Source of the DNA: Nitrospirota bacterium
GTDB lineage: Bacteria > Patescibacteriota > Gracilibacteria > UBA1369 > LOWO2-01-FULL-3
NCBI GenBank assembly: GCA_030598325.1
Contig: JAUVQE010000003.1
Location: forward strand, 1 to 34,904
Direction of reading: 5' to 3'
DNA length: 34,904 nt
Positions 21,382 to 30,192 of this stretch are shown in pieces. Below the pieces are notes generated by a model, which saw only the letters and a list, made by a program, of their open reading frames with translations, was not told where the DNA came from and did not search any database. Within the stretch, counting starts at the first letter, position 1. Each line of letters starts with the position of its first letter. The translations under genes and the position numbers were made by a program.

Positions 21382-22389
21382 ATGGCAACATACGAAGAAT
21401 CCGGAGTAAACATAAATCTCGGTGATAAGTGTTCGGCAATCGCGTACTCGGCGGCAAAAAAAACTTTTGCGGGTCGCAAAGGGATGATAGGGGAGCCACT
21501 TACGGATGAAGGCGGTTTTTCCGGAGCGCTCGATATGGGCGATTATTATTTGGTGCAAAACGATGACGGGGTCGGAACAAAGATAAAAATTGCGGAAATG
21601 ATTGGGAAATACGACACTATGGCATACGACTTGATTGCGATGGTTGCCGATGACGCGGTTTGCATGGGAGCTGAAACAATTTCGATCACAAATACTTTAG
21701 ATGTAGATAAAGTAGATGAATCTAAAATTACACCACTGATGGCAGGGCTGGAAAAAGCCGCTTTAGAGCACAAAATCGTAGTTCCGGGAGGAGAAATCGC
21801 GGAACTTGGCGAAATGGTAAATGGATATATTTGGAATGCGACAGCGGTTGGGATTGTTGAAAAAAATAAATTTATAACCGGCGAAAATATCAAAAAAGGA
21901 GACAAATTAATAGGTCTCCACTCAGACGGCCTTCGCTCAAACGGATTTTCACTCGTACGTTACATCCTAAAAAATAAATTTGGAGAAAATTGGCACCGGG
22001 AACGCTTCAGTGATACACAAACTTGGGGCGAAGCGGTTCTTACTCCATCAAAAATTTACTCTTCCGCAATCCTCGAAATGCACGGACGGTACAAAGAAAA
22101 ACCAAAAGTAGACCTAAAAGGGGTCGTCCATGTAACCGGTGGTGGAATTTTTTCAAACACTGATCGGGTTTTAAAGAAAACAGGACTAAAAGGTCAGTTT
22201 ACAAATCTTCCCGAACCCCACGAAATGATGAAAAAACTCATGGAATTCGGAAACGTATCAAAAGAAGAAGCATACAAGACATGGAATATGGGAATTGGAA
22301 TGATTCTCATATCAAACGATGTAGAAGAAATCCGGAAAATCTGCTCAAAGCACAAAATCGAATCTCAGATCATCGGAGAAATCGGTTAA
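21382..22389 (+). CDS. purM: Phosphoribosylformylglycinamidine cyclo-ligase (PurM)
   Basis: This 335-residue protein is a PurM-family AIR synthetase, which makes the imidazole ring in purine synthesis from FGAM and ATP. Family features are YEESGVNINLGDK at the start, DDGVGTKIKIAEM near residue 54, DLIAMVADDAVCMGAE near 82, PGGEIAELGEMVNGY near 133, and GLRSNGFSLVR and HVTGGGI further on. Some positions differ from the usual enzyme (GGETAEMP reads GGEIAELG), so a variant function is possible. No other purine gene is in the window. It sits 5 bases after ftsE and faces the next gene tail to tail across 20 bases. Confidence 0.87.
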   Translation: MATYEESGVNINLGDKCSAIAYSAAKKTFAGRKGMIGEPLTDEGGFSGALDMGDYYLVQNDDGVGTKIKIAEMIGKYDTMAYDLIAMVADDAVCMGAETISITNTLDVDKVDESKITPLMAGLEKAALEHKIVVPGGEIAELGEMVNGYIWNATAVGIVEKNKFITGENIKKGDKLIGLHSDGLRSNGFSLVRYILKNKFGENWHRERFSDTQTWGEAVLTPSKIYSSAILEMHGRYKEKPKVDLKGVVHVTGGGIFSNTDRVLKKTGLKGQFTNLPEPHEMMKKLMEFGNVSKEEAYKTWNMGIGMILISNDVEEIRKICSKHKIESQIIGEIG

Positions 22390-22409
22390 AATAAATCTTC
22401 CCACAAAAC

Positions 22410-24635
22410 CTAAATCAAAGGCTCATCAAATTCAGGCTCCTCCTGATGCCCAAGGTCACCAAATTCCCCAGCTTCATCCCATTTTGAAAGCATTTCCTCG
22501 ACTTTGTCACGAGATTCGCAATAAGTCGCCCTGGAATTTGCAATAATTTCAGGAGCAAAATGATTTCCCGCTTTTACATTCGGACAATCAATAGTCCGCG
22601 CCGAAAACGCCTCACGAATCTCTCCATCCACAGACATTTTGCAATAAAATTCACGGACACCGAGATTTATAATATCCCTCTCTTTGAACACCGGCGTGTA
22701 TTCCTCAGCCAAAATCTTCGCATCATCAGCCCCTACACGGAAACTAATCACGGAACCAACATTACCAAACACCGTTTTTCTCACGAAATCAGACAACTGT
22801 CCCATATACTGATGCGCGATTGTCAAATTCAACCCGTACTTCCGCGCCTCCGACAAAATTTCCGCAAACGTATCCGTAGCAAAATTCTGAAACTCATCCA
22901 CATAACAATAAAAATCACATCTTTTACTTTCTTCCGTATCCGCCCGGGAAAGCGCCGCCTGATACAACTTCGTAATAATCATCGCGCCAAGCAAACCACT
23001 GTTTTCCTCACCAAGTAGCCCTTTCGAGACTTTTATGAAAATAATTTTTTGACCATCCATGATCTCCCGCAAATCAAATTTGCTATCCGGCTGACCAATA
23101 ATATTTCGAATCATATTCGTAGCGACAAACTGCCCAACCTTATTCAAAAGCGGCGTGATCGCCTCCGCATCAAACTTCTCACTCCATCCCGCAAACTCGC
23201 TCACCCAAAAATTCTTTACCACATTATCCTGAATCCGGGAAACAATGGTCTGACGATAGTTTTTATCAGTCAGCATTTTGAGAATAGAGAGGACGGTGGT
23301 ATTTGGACTATCAAGTAGCGCCAGAACCGTATACCTCAGCACATGTTCTAACCTGTCAGTCCAGTTTGAACCAAAAAGCTTCTTGAAAATCTGAATAAAG
23401 CCAATGGTCACCTGCATCTTTTGCGCCTCAGCAACATTTTCCATCGGATTAAAAGAAATCGGGAAATTCAGGTCAGCGGGATCAAAATAAATCACATCTT
23501 TTATACGATCTTTCGGCACATATTTCATGCAATTATCAACCAAATCTCCATGCGGATCCAAAACTCCAACGCCCTTTCCGGCTTCAATATCCTCTTTAAT
23601 CAAAAGTTCAAGCAATTTCGACTTACCGGAACCCGATTTTCCCACTACATAAAGATGCCGGCGCCGATCACTCCTTTTTATTCCAAACTTATCAAAATTG
23701 TTATGATAATTGGTGATACCAAAAACACTCACATCCTTTTCTCCCATTCTCGGTAGATCCTGTGGGGCCTCTGATTTCTTCGCGAGAACATGCACCACAT
23801 GTGGAACCAAATCCGGATTTGGCAAATGATATAAAGTAGCCAGCTCTTTCGGCCCCAGCATATAAGAATTCACCAACTTCCTTCCCCTGTACTCAGCCAA
23901 AAAAGTCTTTTCGTTCAAACGAACCGGTTTAAATTCCTGAACATCGGTCTTATTAAATTGATAAAAACTGTTTATAACGGCCTCAAGCCTCCTCCGGGCT
24001 TCGGCCTTGTCTTTCGAAAAATAAGCCAGACGAATCGTACAATGAAAAGGCTCCACCTTCGCCTTCTCTATAGCAAGCGTATTTCTCACTTTCATCACAC
24101 TATTTTCGTCCTTAATTCTCATTCTGTCACGAAGGGAAAAAACTTTTTTAAAATTATTCCACTTCAGGAAAATCCTGCGCTTAAAATGATGAAAAGCGCT
24201 CTCTTCCCGCGGGTTTATAACAACCTGGCACCAAACCTGATCTCCCGAAGCAATCTTTGAAACAACTGAAAAAAGCCGAATCTGACTATCCTCATCAAAT
24301 TCATCATAAGTTTTAAACGGATAAACATCACCTTTTCTAAGCCTTAACCTTACCCCGCTCATACCCATCTTATTCGAATCATAAGATTGGGTGTAATCGG
24401 AAGTCTCCTTGATTTCACAATCCGGATATGCGGAGTAAAGCAAACCCTCCATCGTTTCATAAAAATTATCCGGAACCGCGAAGAATAAATACGTATACTG
24501 CTCATAACCAAAAAATTCCATTGAAATCGTCACATTCTTAACCGTATTTTGCAAATTCACAAGAAGCTCCTGGAAAATAGTTTCCTTTTTCTTCACACCA
24601 TCTCCTTGTGGCACTACAACTTGAAAATACTTCAT
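22410..24635 (-). CDS. VirD4/TraG-like DNA-translocating ATPase
   Basis: This 741-residue protein has a 320-residue N-terminal part without a known motif and a C-terminal RecA-like ATPase domain. Walker A is GKSGSGKS at 332-339 and is followed by GVGVLDPHGDLVD, typical of TraG/TraD and HerA-like proteins. Walker B is FYCYVDEFQNFATDTF with Asp580-Glu581, and LTIAHQYMGQL follows as the arginine-finger/sensor region. Such ATPases couple DNA to type IV secretion channels. No membrane helix stands at the N-terminus, and no other conjugation gene is present. It has its own consensus promoter, which starts inside the stop codon of the upstream gene. A role in DNA transfer or uptake is inference. Confidence 0.85.
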   Translation of the reverse strand: MKYFQVVVPQGDGVKKKETIFQELLVNLQNTVKNVTISMEFFGYEQYTYLFFAVPDNFYETMEGLLYSAYPDCEIKETSDYTQSYDSNKMGMSGVRLRLRKGDVYPFKTYDEFDEDSQIRLFSVVSKIASGDQVWCQVVINPREESAFHHFKRRIFLKWNNFKKVFSLRDRMRIKDENSVMKVRNTLAIEKAKVEPFHCTIRLAYFSKDKAEARRRLEAVINSFYQFNKTDVQEFKPVRLNEKTFLAEYRGRKLVNSYMLGPKELATLYHLPNPDLVPHVVHVLAKKSEAPQDLPRMGEKDVSVFGITNYHNNFDKFGIKRSDRRRHLYVVGKSGSGKSKLLELLIKEDIEAGKGVGVLDPHGDLVDNCMKYVPKDRIKDVIYFDPADLNFPISFNPMENVAEAQKMQVTIGFIQIFKKLFGSNWTDRLEHVLRYTVLALLDSPNTTVLSILKMLTDKNYRQTIVSRIQDNVVKNFWVSEFAGWSEKFDAEAITPLLNKVGQFVATNMIRNIIGQPDSKFDLREIMDGQKIIFIKVSKGLLGEENSGLLGAMIITKLYQAALSRADTEESKRCDFYCYVDEFQNFATDTFAEILSEARKYGLNLTIAHQYMGQLSDFVRKTVFGNVGSVISFRVGADDAKILAEEYTPVFKERDIINLGVREFYCKMSVDGEIREAFSARTIDCPNVKAGNHFAPEIIANSRATYCESRDKVEEMLSKWDEAGEFGDLGHQEEPEFDEPLI

Positions 24636-24658
24636 AATTAATCAAATTTTAGCACACA

Positions 24659-24687
24659 ATTAAAGCACTTTTCTCTTTTTTTGTCAA
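24659..24687 (-). promoter_or_regulatory. Consensus promoter of the VirD4-like gene
   Basis: On the minus strand TTGACA (24687-24682) and TTTAAT (24664-24659) are 17 bases apart with TGC as an extended -10. The TGA within the -35 box is the stop codon of the upstream zinc-ribbon gene. The leader is about 17 bases. Confidence 0.75.
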
Positions 24688-26345
24688 TACACAGCCTCAC
24701 GATAGCATTTTTCGCAATAAATATTCCTTCCCTTCTCCGGATCATATGTAGTTTTAATATCACAACCACACTTATCACACTTATTCTCCCATAATTTCCT
24801 AGGATTTTTCGAAGCCAACAACTTCAAGTGTCTACAATCCGGACATCTCTTCGATAAATTTACTCCCATCCTCTTGCATAAATCAAATTCTTCTCTCAAA
24901 AATCTATAGTTCTTTCCACAATCCACACATGCTAATAACTTCCCGACAATATCATCCCCAGCCTTAAGAATAAGATCTGGGACCTCGCACTCACCCTTCT
25001 TATACCCTTTCGGATCCTTTTCCCTCCACTTCCATCCATTTTTCACAACTTCCTCCTCACTCATCGGAAAGTATTCATTGGCAACCGTCTCATTGTACGA
25101 ATACAGAGATAATTCAATCGGTAAAAACTCACCATACTCTCCTGTTTTTAAAACATGCTCTAAGACTTTGCTCCTTAATTCATTATATTCCTCAGCAGAA
25201 TATTTCTTGTTTAATACACAGTTTTCTGACTTTGAATGGATACCATCACATCCAAAACTATCCTTTAAATAAAAACAAGAATACAAATAATCACTATCAA
25301 TACTAGCTATCGTACAAAAAGAAAACCTCAGTCTTTTATTGCTTTCTCCACCTGAACAAAGCTCGTAGCACAACTCAATATCCTTATCATGCATTGCCAA
25401 ATCCATAGAATCCTTTACGTTAACTGCCTCATACATATATTTACAATCTTCCAAATCGAAACAATCATAACAGTCAAAACTATTTTTACAGTTTTGCATA
25501 TAATCACCAGAACAATTTTCACAATTAATTAGATTTCGTGCTTTTTTTGGAACTTTCTCACTAAATTCTATGAATTCTTTAAGCAGTTCTTCTGAATTTT
25601 GCGTTAACTTTCCCGTAACAATCTTTTTGTATTCTTCTTTTGAATATTGGTCGTTCTTAAAACAGTATTGTTTTTTTGAAAGACTCGCACACATAAAACA
25701 ATCACTACATCCAGTCGAGTCAGCCACATATAAACAATCTCTACAATTATTACAATTGATCATATTTTGAGAAGAATAACAGTTCTTACAATTTATAGAT
25801 GAACAAATAAGCTCACAATGATCTATAAAATTACAATCTAGACAATCGTTGGAGTATTGACTCTTTCTACAGTAATAACAATCTTCCAAAAAATAGCTAC
25901 CAGGACTCATATAAGTATTTTTGCAAAAAGCTAATAAGCTATTATAATCTGAATTTTCATTATTCAACTGAAGCAACCCCATCTTTGGGACAACATCAAG
26001 TAATTCTTTATACTGATCAAAAAATGGCCTGGAGAAATCAAAGTCTCGCCCATAATCCATTGCATCCCATTTATCACTCCACCAACAATCAACACAATAA
26101 ACAGGAAAACTTACTTTATCATCAAAAAAAGACACCATGGATTTTTCACATAAGTCACATTTTCTTTTATATAAATAGCGTTCATTTCTGAAAGCTAATC
26201 TCCGTTGTTGCCTGCAATCAGGACAAAGAGTCGGCGGTGGAACTTCATATTTTCTTCCCCCAAATTCAGGAGAAATCTTTTTGAAAAAAGCCAAATCATC
26301 TTCGGCAATCTCAAACTCAGAACCACATTGTTTACAATTATCCAT
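24684..26345 (-). CDS. Cys-rich zinc-ribbon protein, intact copy
   Basis: This 553-residue protein has two similar zinc modules at its ends. The N-terminal module has CxxC pairs at 4/7, 41/44, 63/66 and 84/87, and the C-terminal one at 473/476, 501/504, 523/526 and 544/547. Spacing of the last three pairs is identical in both (19 then 18 residues between pairs), and phrases such as CPDCR and KxCDxC are shared, so an internal duplication is clear. Between them, residues 130-375 carry many Cys in short repeated phrases (NCKNC, NCNNC, DCYDC) like a beta-helix or solenoid. WWSDKWDAMDYGRDFDFSRPFF follows the first module. Function is unknown; similar proteins recur in CPR genomes and I have seen them named CaiB/BaiF by error. 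The ATG at 26345 overlaps the stop of its paralogue by 8 bases. Confidence 0.85.
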   Translation of the reverse strand: MDNCKQCGSEFEIAEDDLAFFKKISPEFGGRKYEVPPPTLCPDCRQQRRLAFRNERYLYKRKCDLCEKSMVSFFDDKVSFPVYCVDCWWSDKWDAMDYGRDFDFSRPFFDQYKELLDVVPKMGLLQLNNENSDYNSLLAFCKNTYMSPGSYFLEDCYYCRKSQYSNDCLDCNFIDHCELICSSINCKNCYSSQNMINCNNCRDCLYVADSTGCSDCFMCASLSKKQYCFKNDQYSKEEYKKIVTGKLTQNSEELLKEFIEFSEKVPKKARNLINCENCSGDYMQNCKNSFDCYDCFDLEDCKYMYEAVNVKDSMDLAMHDKDIELCYELCSGGESNKRLRFSFCTIASIDSDYLYSCFYLKDSFGCDGIHSKSENCVLNKKYSAEEYNELRSKVLEHVLKTGEYGEFLPIELSLYSYNETVANEYFPMSEEEVVKNGWKWREKDPKGYKKGECEVPDLILKAGDDIVGKLLACVDCGKNYRFLREEFDLCKRMGVNLSKRCPDCRHLKLLASKNPRKLWENKCDKCGCDIKTTYDPEKGRNIYCEKCYREAVY

Positions 26346-27999
26346 AAATGGCTTCGTTATAGCATTTTTCACAATAAACAGTTTCCGGTCGATCCGGTGC
26401 ATATGAAGTTTTTATATCAACTCCACACTTGTCACACTTACGAGTCCAAACTTTATGAGGATTTCGCACCGACAACCGAACTTCGTTTCGAGTTTCAGGA
26501 GCCAATCTAGGAATCGGAATCTTCATTCTACGATAAAACTTCAATTCCTTCTCATTAATTTTATAAGGTCGCCCACTCTTCTCACATACCAAATTTTTAC
26601 TCAAAATATCGTCACCAACATCATCAATCGAATCAGGAATCTTCTCACCATTTTCAATCTCTTTTTCCTCTTCCTCTACCCAATTCAAGCCTGCCTCCGA
26701 AACTTCTTCCCGATTCATGGGAAAGAGATCATTGGCAACCGTTTCATTATAAGCCCACGGCGAAATGTTCATCGGGAAAAATTCACCCCACTCACCGGTA
26801 GACTTCATATGCTCAATAATTCGCGCTCTCATTTCAAAATAATCTTCCTTAGAATACTGTTTATTCAAAATACAATACGAAGCCTTCTTCATATTACTGC
26901 AACCAAAAAGATCATGAGAATTTTGGGCAATAGTATCGCAATAACGAGTGTCGTTTGCATGCCAAACAAATGATCCATAAGCACAATTTACGCCGGAAAT
27001 AGAACCCAACATTTCATAAAACAATTCGCATCCTTCATGTCCAACATGATCACTACTCGCGGCATCTTTGATACCCCAACCCGCAAGATAAACATCCTTC
27101 AAATCTTCAGCCGGTCCGGAAATATCAAAACAGTTATAAGCATTCTTCGCATTCACCAAATTATCACCAAAACTATTTTCAACATTCACCAAATTTGCAA
27201 ACTTATGAGGGAATCCTAATCGAAATTTATCAAACTCAGCCTTCATTCGTTCCACCGCAGAATAACTACCAAAATCATACTCCTTCATCTTCGTTTCATA
27301 CTCCTCTTTCGAATATTTCTTATTAAAAATATGATATTCCTTATTCCTCAGCCCCACACAAAACGCACAATTACTACAAGAACGACAATCAAACAAAAAC
27401 GCGCTATCCCGACAATTCTGCGAATTTCTACAATACTTACTCTCATACATTTTCACACAATCAATCAATTCGTAGCTCAATCTCGATTCCTCAACCCAAT
27501 AAGTGTCGTACAAATCCTGCGAATGAAAACAAAAACCGTCATACATACAATCCTCATTGAAATCCCCTCCAAAAACCAGATAACAATTCTTGTTTGAAGT
27601 CGTAATATTGCAATATTCGCTATTCTCAGCCTTCATATTCATCAAACTAAACCGCGGAACCGCCAACTGCAGCTCATGGAATTGTTCAAAAAAAGGCCGG
27701 TTAAAGTCATAATCACGGCCATATTCCTTTGGATCCCAATCATCACTCCACCAGACATCCTGGGAATAAACTTTATATGGTTTGTCAGAAGAATACAGGG
27801 AAATTATCGGATTACCGGTCAGATCACATTTATCTTTGTAAATTCTCCGCTCATTTCGATGAGCCAAACGTCGGCGCAATCGCTCATCCGGACACAAAGT
27901 CGGCAAAGGGAGCTTCATTCTTCGCAAAAGATCCTGTTCCCATTCAGTAATAACAAAATTTTTCCCGCTTACCCTGCATTTAAGGTTTAAATCAGCCAT
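26338..27999 (-). CDS. Cys-rich paralogue with degenerate zinc sites
   Basis: This protein is also 553 residues and aligns end to end with its downstream neighbour. Shared phrases include CPDxxxRRRLAxRNER, WWSDxWDxxxYGRDxDFxRPFF, ExxVANxxFPM and the C-terminal CxKCYxEA. However, most zinc ligands are lost: pair 41/44 reads CPDE, pair 63/66 reads CDLT, pair 84/87 reads YSQDV, and in the C-terminal module CxxC 473/476 reads CEKS and 501/504 reads APET. Only C522/C525 and C543/C546 are complete, so one zinc site remains. The central Cys-rich part is also thinner. I chose the ATG at 27999 over a TTG at 28008. Two ancient duplicates with divergent metal use are indicated. Function is unknown. Confidence 0.83.
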   Translation of the reverse strand: MADLNLKCRVSGKNFVITEWEQDLLRRMKLPLPTLCPDERLRRRLAHRNERRIYKDKCDLTGNPIISLYSSDKPYKVYSQDVWWSDDWDPKEYGRDYDFNRPFFEQFHELQLAVPRFSLMNMKAENSEYCNITTSNKNCYLVFGGDFNEDCMYDGFCFHSQDLYDTYWVEESRLSYELIDCVKMYESKYCRNSQNCRDSAFLFDCRSCSNCAFCVGLRNKEYHIFNKKYSKEEYETKMKEYDFGSYSAVERMKAEFDKFRLGFPHKFANLVNVENSFGDNLVNAKNAYNCFDISGPAEDLKDVYLAGWGIKDAASSDHVGHEGCELFYEMLGSISGVNCAYGSFVWHANDTRYCDTIAQNSHDLFGCSNMKKASYCILNKQYSKEDYFEMRARIIEHMKSTGEWGEFFPMNISPWAYNETVANDLFPMNREEVSEAGLNWVEEEEKEIENGEKIPDSIDDVGDDILSKNLVCEKSGRPYKINEKELKFYRRMKIPIPRLAPETRNEVRLSVRNPHKVWTRKCDKCGVDIKTSYAPDRPETVYCEKCYNEAIYG

Positions 28000-28007
28000 G
28001 GAAAACA

Positions 28008-28013
28008 ACTATA
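28008..28013 (-). promoter_or_regulatory. Possible -10 box of the zinc-ribbon pair
   Basis: On the minus strand TATAGT (28013-28008) lies 8 bases before the ATG at 27999, implying a leader of 0-3 bases. The -35 (TTAAAG, 28036-28031) is poor. Confidence 0.4.
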
Positions 28014-28072
28014 CAAGAATTTTAGAAAAACTTTAAGAAAATTTAATAATTTTTTTAAGTTTGTTTGCTAAA

Positions 28073-28078
28073 AAGGAG
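28073..28078 (+). promoter_or_regulatory. Shine-Dalgarno of dprA at unusual spacing
   Basis: AAGGAG is a perfect match to the anti-SD but ends only 2 bases before the ATG at 28081, much closer than the usual 5-9. It is one of few SD sequences in the window. No better start codon lies further downstream. Confidence 0.5.
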
Positions 28079-28080
28079 AT

Positions 28081-28956
28081 ATGATCAAATCAATTCGAAA
28101 AAACGACACCGACTATCCGGCTCTATTAAGGGAATTACACGAGTCACCGCAAAAACTTTATTACAAAGGAGACCTAAACACTCTCAAAAAAACCTGCATT
28201 AGCATCGTCGGCACGCGCAAATACACAGACTATGGAGAATTTATGACAAACAAAATAATTGAGGAACTCGCGGTTCTCGACATAGCAATTGTATCCGGTT
28301 TAGCCATAGGAATCGACGCAATCGCCCATAAAGCGGCCCTCGAAAACAACATCCCAACAATAGCGGTCTTGGGCAACGGACTTAACAACATTTACCCGAC
28401 AGCAAATCTTAGACTTGCCCAAAAAATCATCCAAAACGGGCTCATTCTCTCCGAATACGAACCGGAAACCCCACCTCTAAAATACAATTTCCCACAAAGA
28501 AACAGAATAGTCAGCGGGCTTTCCATAGCGACAATAGTGATAGAAGCCCCCGAAAAATCGGGAGCGCTGATAACAGCACGCCTCGCACTCGAACAAGGAC
28601 GGGAAATTTTTGTCGTTCCCGGAGACGCGGACAGAAAAAACAGCAAAGGAATAATCCAATTAATTCAAAGCAGTAGCGCATATCCGATCACATCAGGAGA
28701 AGACGTAATAGAAGTCCTAAAAATTCAGCCGCATCTTTTTCCTCCGGCTAAAGCCAAAAATCCGCCCACACTCTACAAATTCACACCGGAAGAAATACAA
28801 ATTCTCTCCTCCATGCAAAAACGCCGCCCAACCACACTCGACCAAATCGCCAAAAAATCCACACTGGCAGTTGAAAAAATCCTCTCCACTCTCTCAATCC
28901 TCGAAATAAAAGGCCTGGTCTCAACAAAAGATGGAAAATATCTCCGCAAGTGCTAA
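28081..28956 (+). CDS. dprA: DNA processing protein DprA (Smf)
   Basis: This 291-residue protein is a complete DprA. It loads RecA onto incoming single-stranded DNA in natural transformation. After a short opening (YPALLRELHESPQKLYYKGD) comes the Rossmann core: SIVGTRKYTDYG near residue 41, IVSGLAIGIDAIAH near 71, AVLGNGLNNIYP near 96, and PQRNRIVSGLS and EKSGALITARLALEQGR further on, all family motifs. Residues 235-290 form the winged-helix DprA C-terminal domain (EEIQILSSMQKRRPTTLDQIA). It is the first gene of a dprA-MFS pair on the plus strand, with a 27-base gap. recA and recX lie in the same window; a comEC gene is not seen. Confidence 0.95.
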   Translation: MIKSIRKNDTDYPALLRELHESPQKLYYKGDLNTLKKTCISIVGTRKYTDYGEFMTNKIIEELAVLDIAIVSGLAIGIDAIAHKAALENNIPTIAVLGNGLNNIYPTANLRLAQKIIQNGLILSEYEPETPPLKYNFPQRNRIVSGLSIATIVIEAPEKSGALITARLALEQGREIFVVPGDADRKNSKGIIQLIQSSSAYPITSGEDVIEVLKIQPHLFPPAKAKNPPTLYKFTPEEIQILSSMQKRRPTTLDQIAKKSTLAVEKILSTLSILEIKGLVSTKDGKYLRKC

Positions 28957-28983
28957 AATGTCCTCAGCAAAACATCATCCAGT

Positions 28984-30192
28984 ATGCACAAGATCAGAAC
29001 ACATCACAAACACGAAGAAGGAAAAATCTTCTCCCGATTAATCCTCATAATAGGTTTCGGGATAGGGTTGTCACTTCCAATATTTCCAAACTTTGTAAAA
29101 ACAATCTTAAGTACGGATTCGGCAACAAGCGCCTTTTATTCAACAATGGCGATAGTAATGATGATAACGGCACTGACCAGTACATTTCTCCTGAGAAAAG
29201 TCGAAAGATCCACAATAATAAAAGTAAGTCTCATTATTCTAAGCGCTTCATTTTTTGCCTTAATATTTGTGACGAGAATACAGTCGCTTGCGATTTTAAA
29301 CGCGCTTCAAGTCATTTTTTTACTGTTTGTAGTCATGACACTATCTCTATACGTAAGAGATTTTGCCAAAAGTAGAGACTTAGGCAAAGAAGAAGGAAAA
29401 TTTTTCAAATATCAAAACCTCGGTTACTTCGTCGGGCCGCTTATAGGTGGATTTACAGCGGTATATTTCGGTTATGAAACCGCATTTATATTATCATCCC
29501 TTGCTTTTATGCTCGGGTTTTTATATTTCAGTCATTTGCGTATCGTCCAGAAACATCCCGCAATTGTCGAAGGAAAAAAACAACCGCAATTTAAATTTTT
29601 TGAAAATCTAAAACACTATTTTAGAGAAAAAAACAGACGCAAAGTTTTCATATTCACTTTATTTTTAATGATATGGCTGGGATTTAAAAGGCTCTACATA
29701 CCGCTTTATATAGTGTTTTCCGGATACATAGAAAGCATGACGGGAATTATACTTGCCCTGACTATAGTTCCATTAATTTTAATGGAAGAAAAAACAGGGG
29801 AGTACGCCGATAAGCATGGAGTCAGAAAGCCAATAACACTTGGATTTACAATAATGGCGCTAAGCCTCCTGATAATCTTTTTCAACCCGTATACATTCGT
29901 CAATTTTTTTATTATCGTAGCCGCGCATTTCGGAATGGCGCTGGTGGAGCCGCTACAAGAATATTTTCTTTTTAAAAACATGAAGAAAAAAGACGAAGAT
30001 AATTTATATGGAATATATATGACCGCGGATCCGATAGCACTTTTCCTGACACCGACAATTGGAGCGGTAATACTGATATTTTTCCAGTTCAATCACTTAT
30101 TCCTGTTTTTTGGAATAATTATGGCTATCGCAAGCGGATTTTCGTGGTTTACCCTAAGACAGAAGTTGCCCGATGAACTTCCTCAAGAGTAG
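28984..30192 (+). CDS. MFS transporter
   Basis: This 402-residue protein has about twelve hydrophobic membrane segments and the central loop (about residues 195-220, FKFFENLKHYFREKNRRKV) of the major facilitator superfamily. Typical phrases are GYFVGPLIGGF in segment 5 and EYADKHGVRK, a motif A-like loop, after segment 8. Sequence gives no substrate. It follows dprA by 27 bases on the same strand. Its last 44 bases overlap the end of the convergent second PilB-type gene, so the two C-termini are coded by opposite strands. Start at 28984 has no Shine-Dalgarno sequence; the Met lies 15 residues before the first membrane segment. Confidence 0.85.
   Translation: MHKIRTHHKHEEGKIFSRLILIIGFGIGLSLPIFPNFVKTILSTDSATSAFYSTMAIVMMITALTSTFLLRKVERSTIIKVSLIILSASFFALIFVTRIQSLAILNALQVIFLLFVVMTLSLYVRDFAKSRDLGKEEGKFFKYQNLGYFVGPLIGGFTAVYFGYETAFILSSLAFMLGFLYFSHLRIVQKHPAIVEGKKQPQFKFFENLKHYFREKNRRKVFIFTLFLMIWLGFKRLYIPLYIVFSGYIESMTGIILALTIVPLILMEEKTGEYADKHGVRKPITLGFTIMALSLLIIFFNPYTFVNFFIIVAAHFGMALVEPLQEYFLFKNMKKKDEDNLYGIYMTADPIALFLTPTIGAVILIFFQFNHLFLFFGIIMAIASGFSWFTLRQKLPDELPQE

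Noticed and set aside
22410-24635. A conjugation or type IV secretion locus
   Set aside because: Only one VirD4/TraG-like ATPase is present; no relaxase, VirB4, VirB6 or oriT-like repeat was seen beside it.
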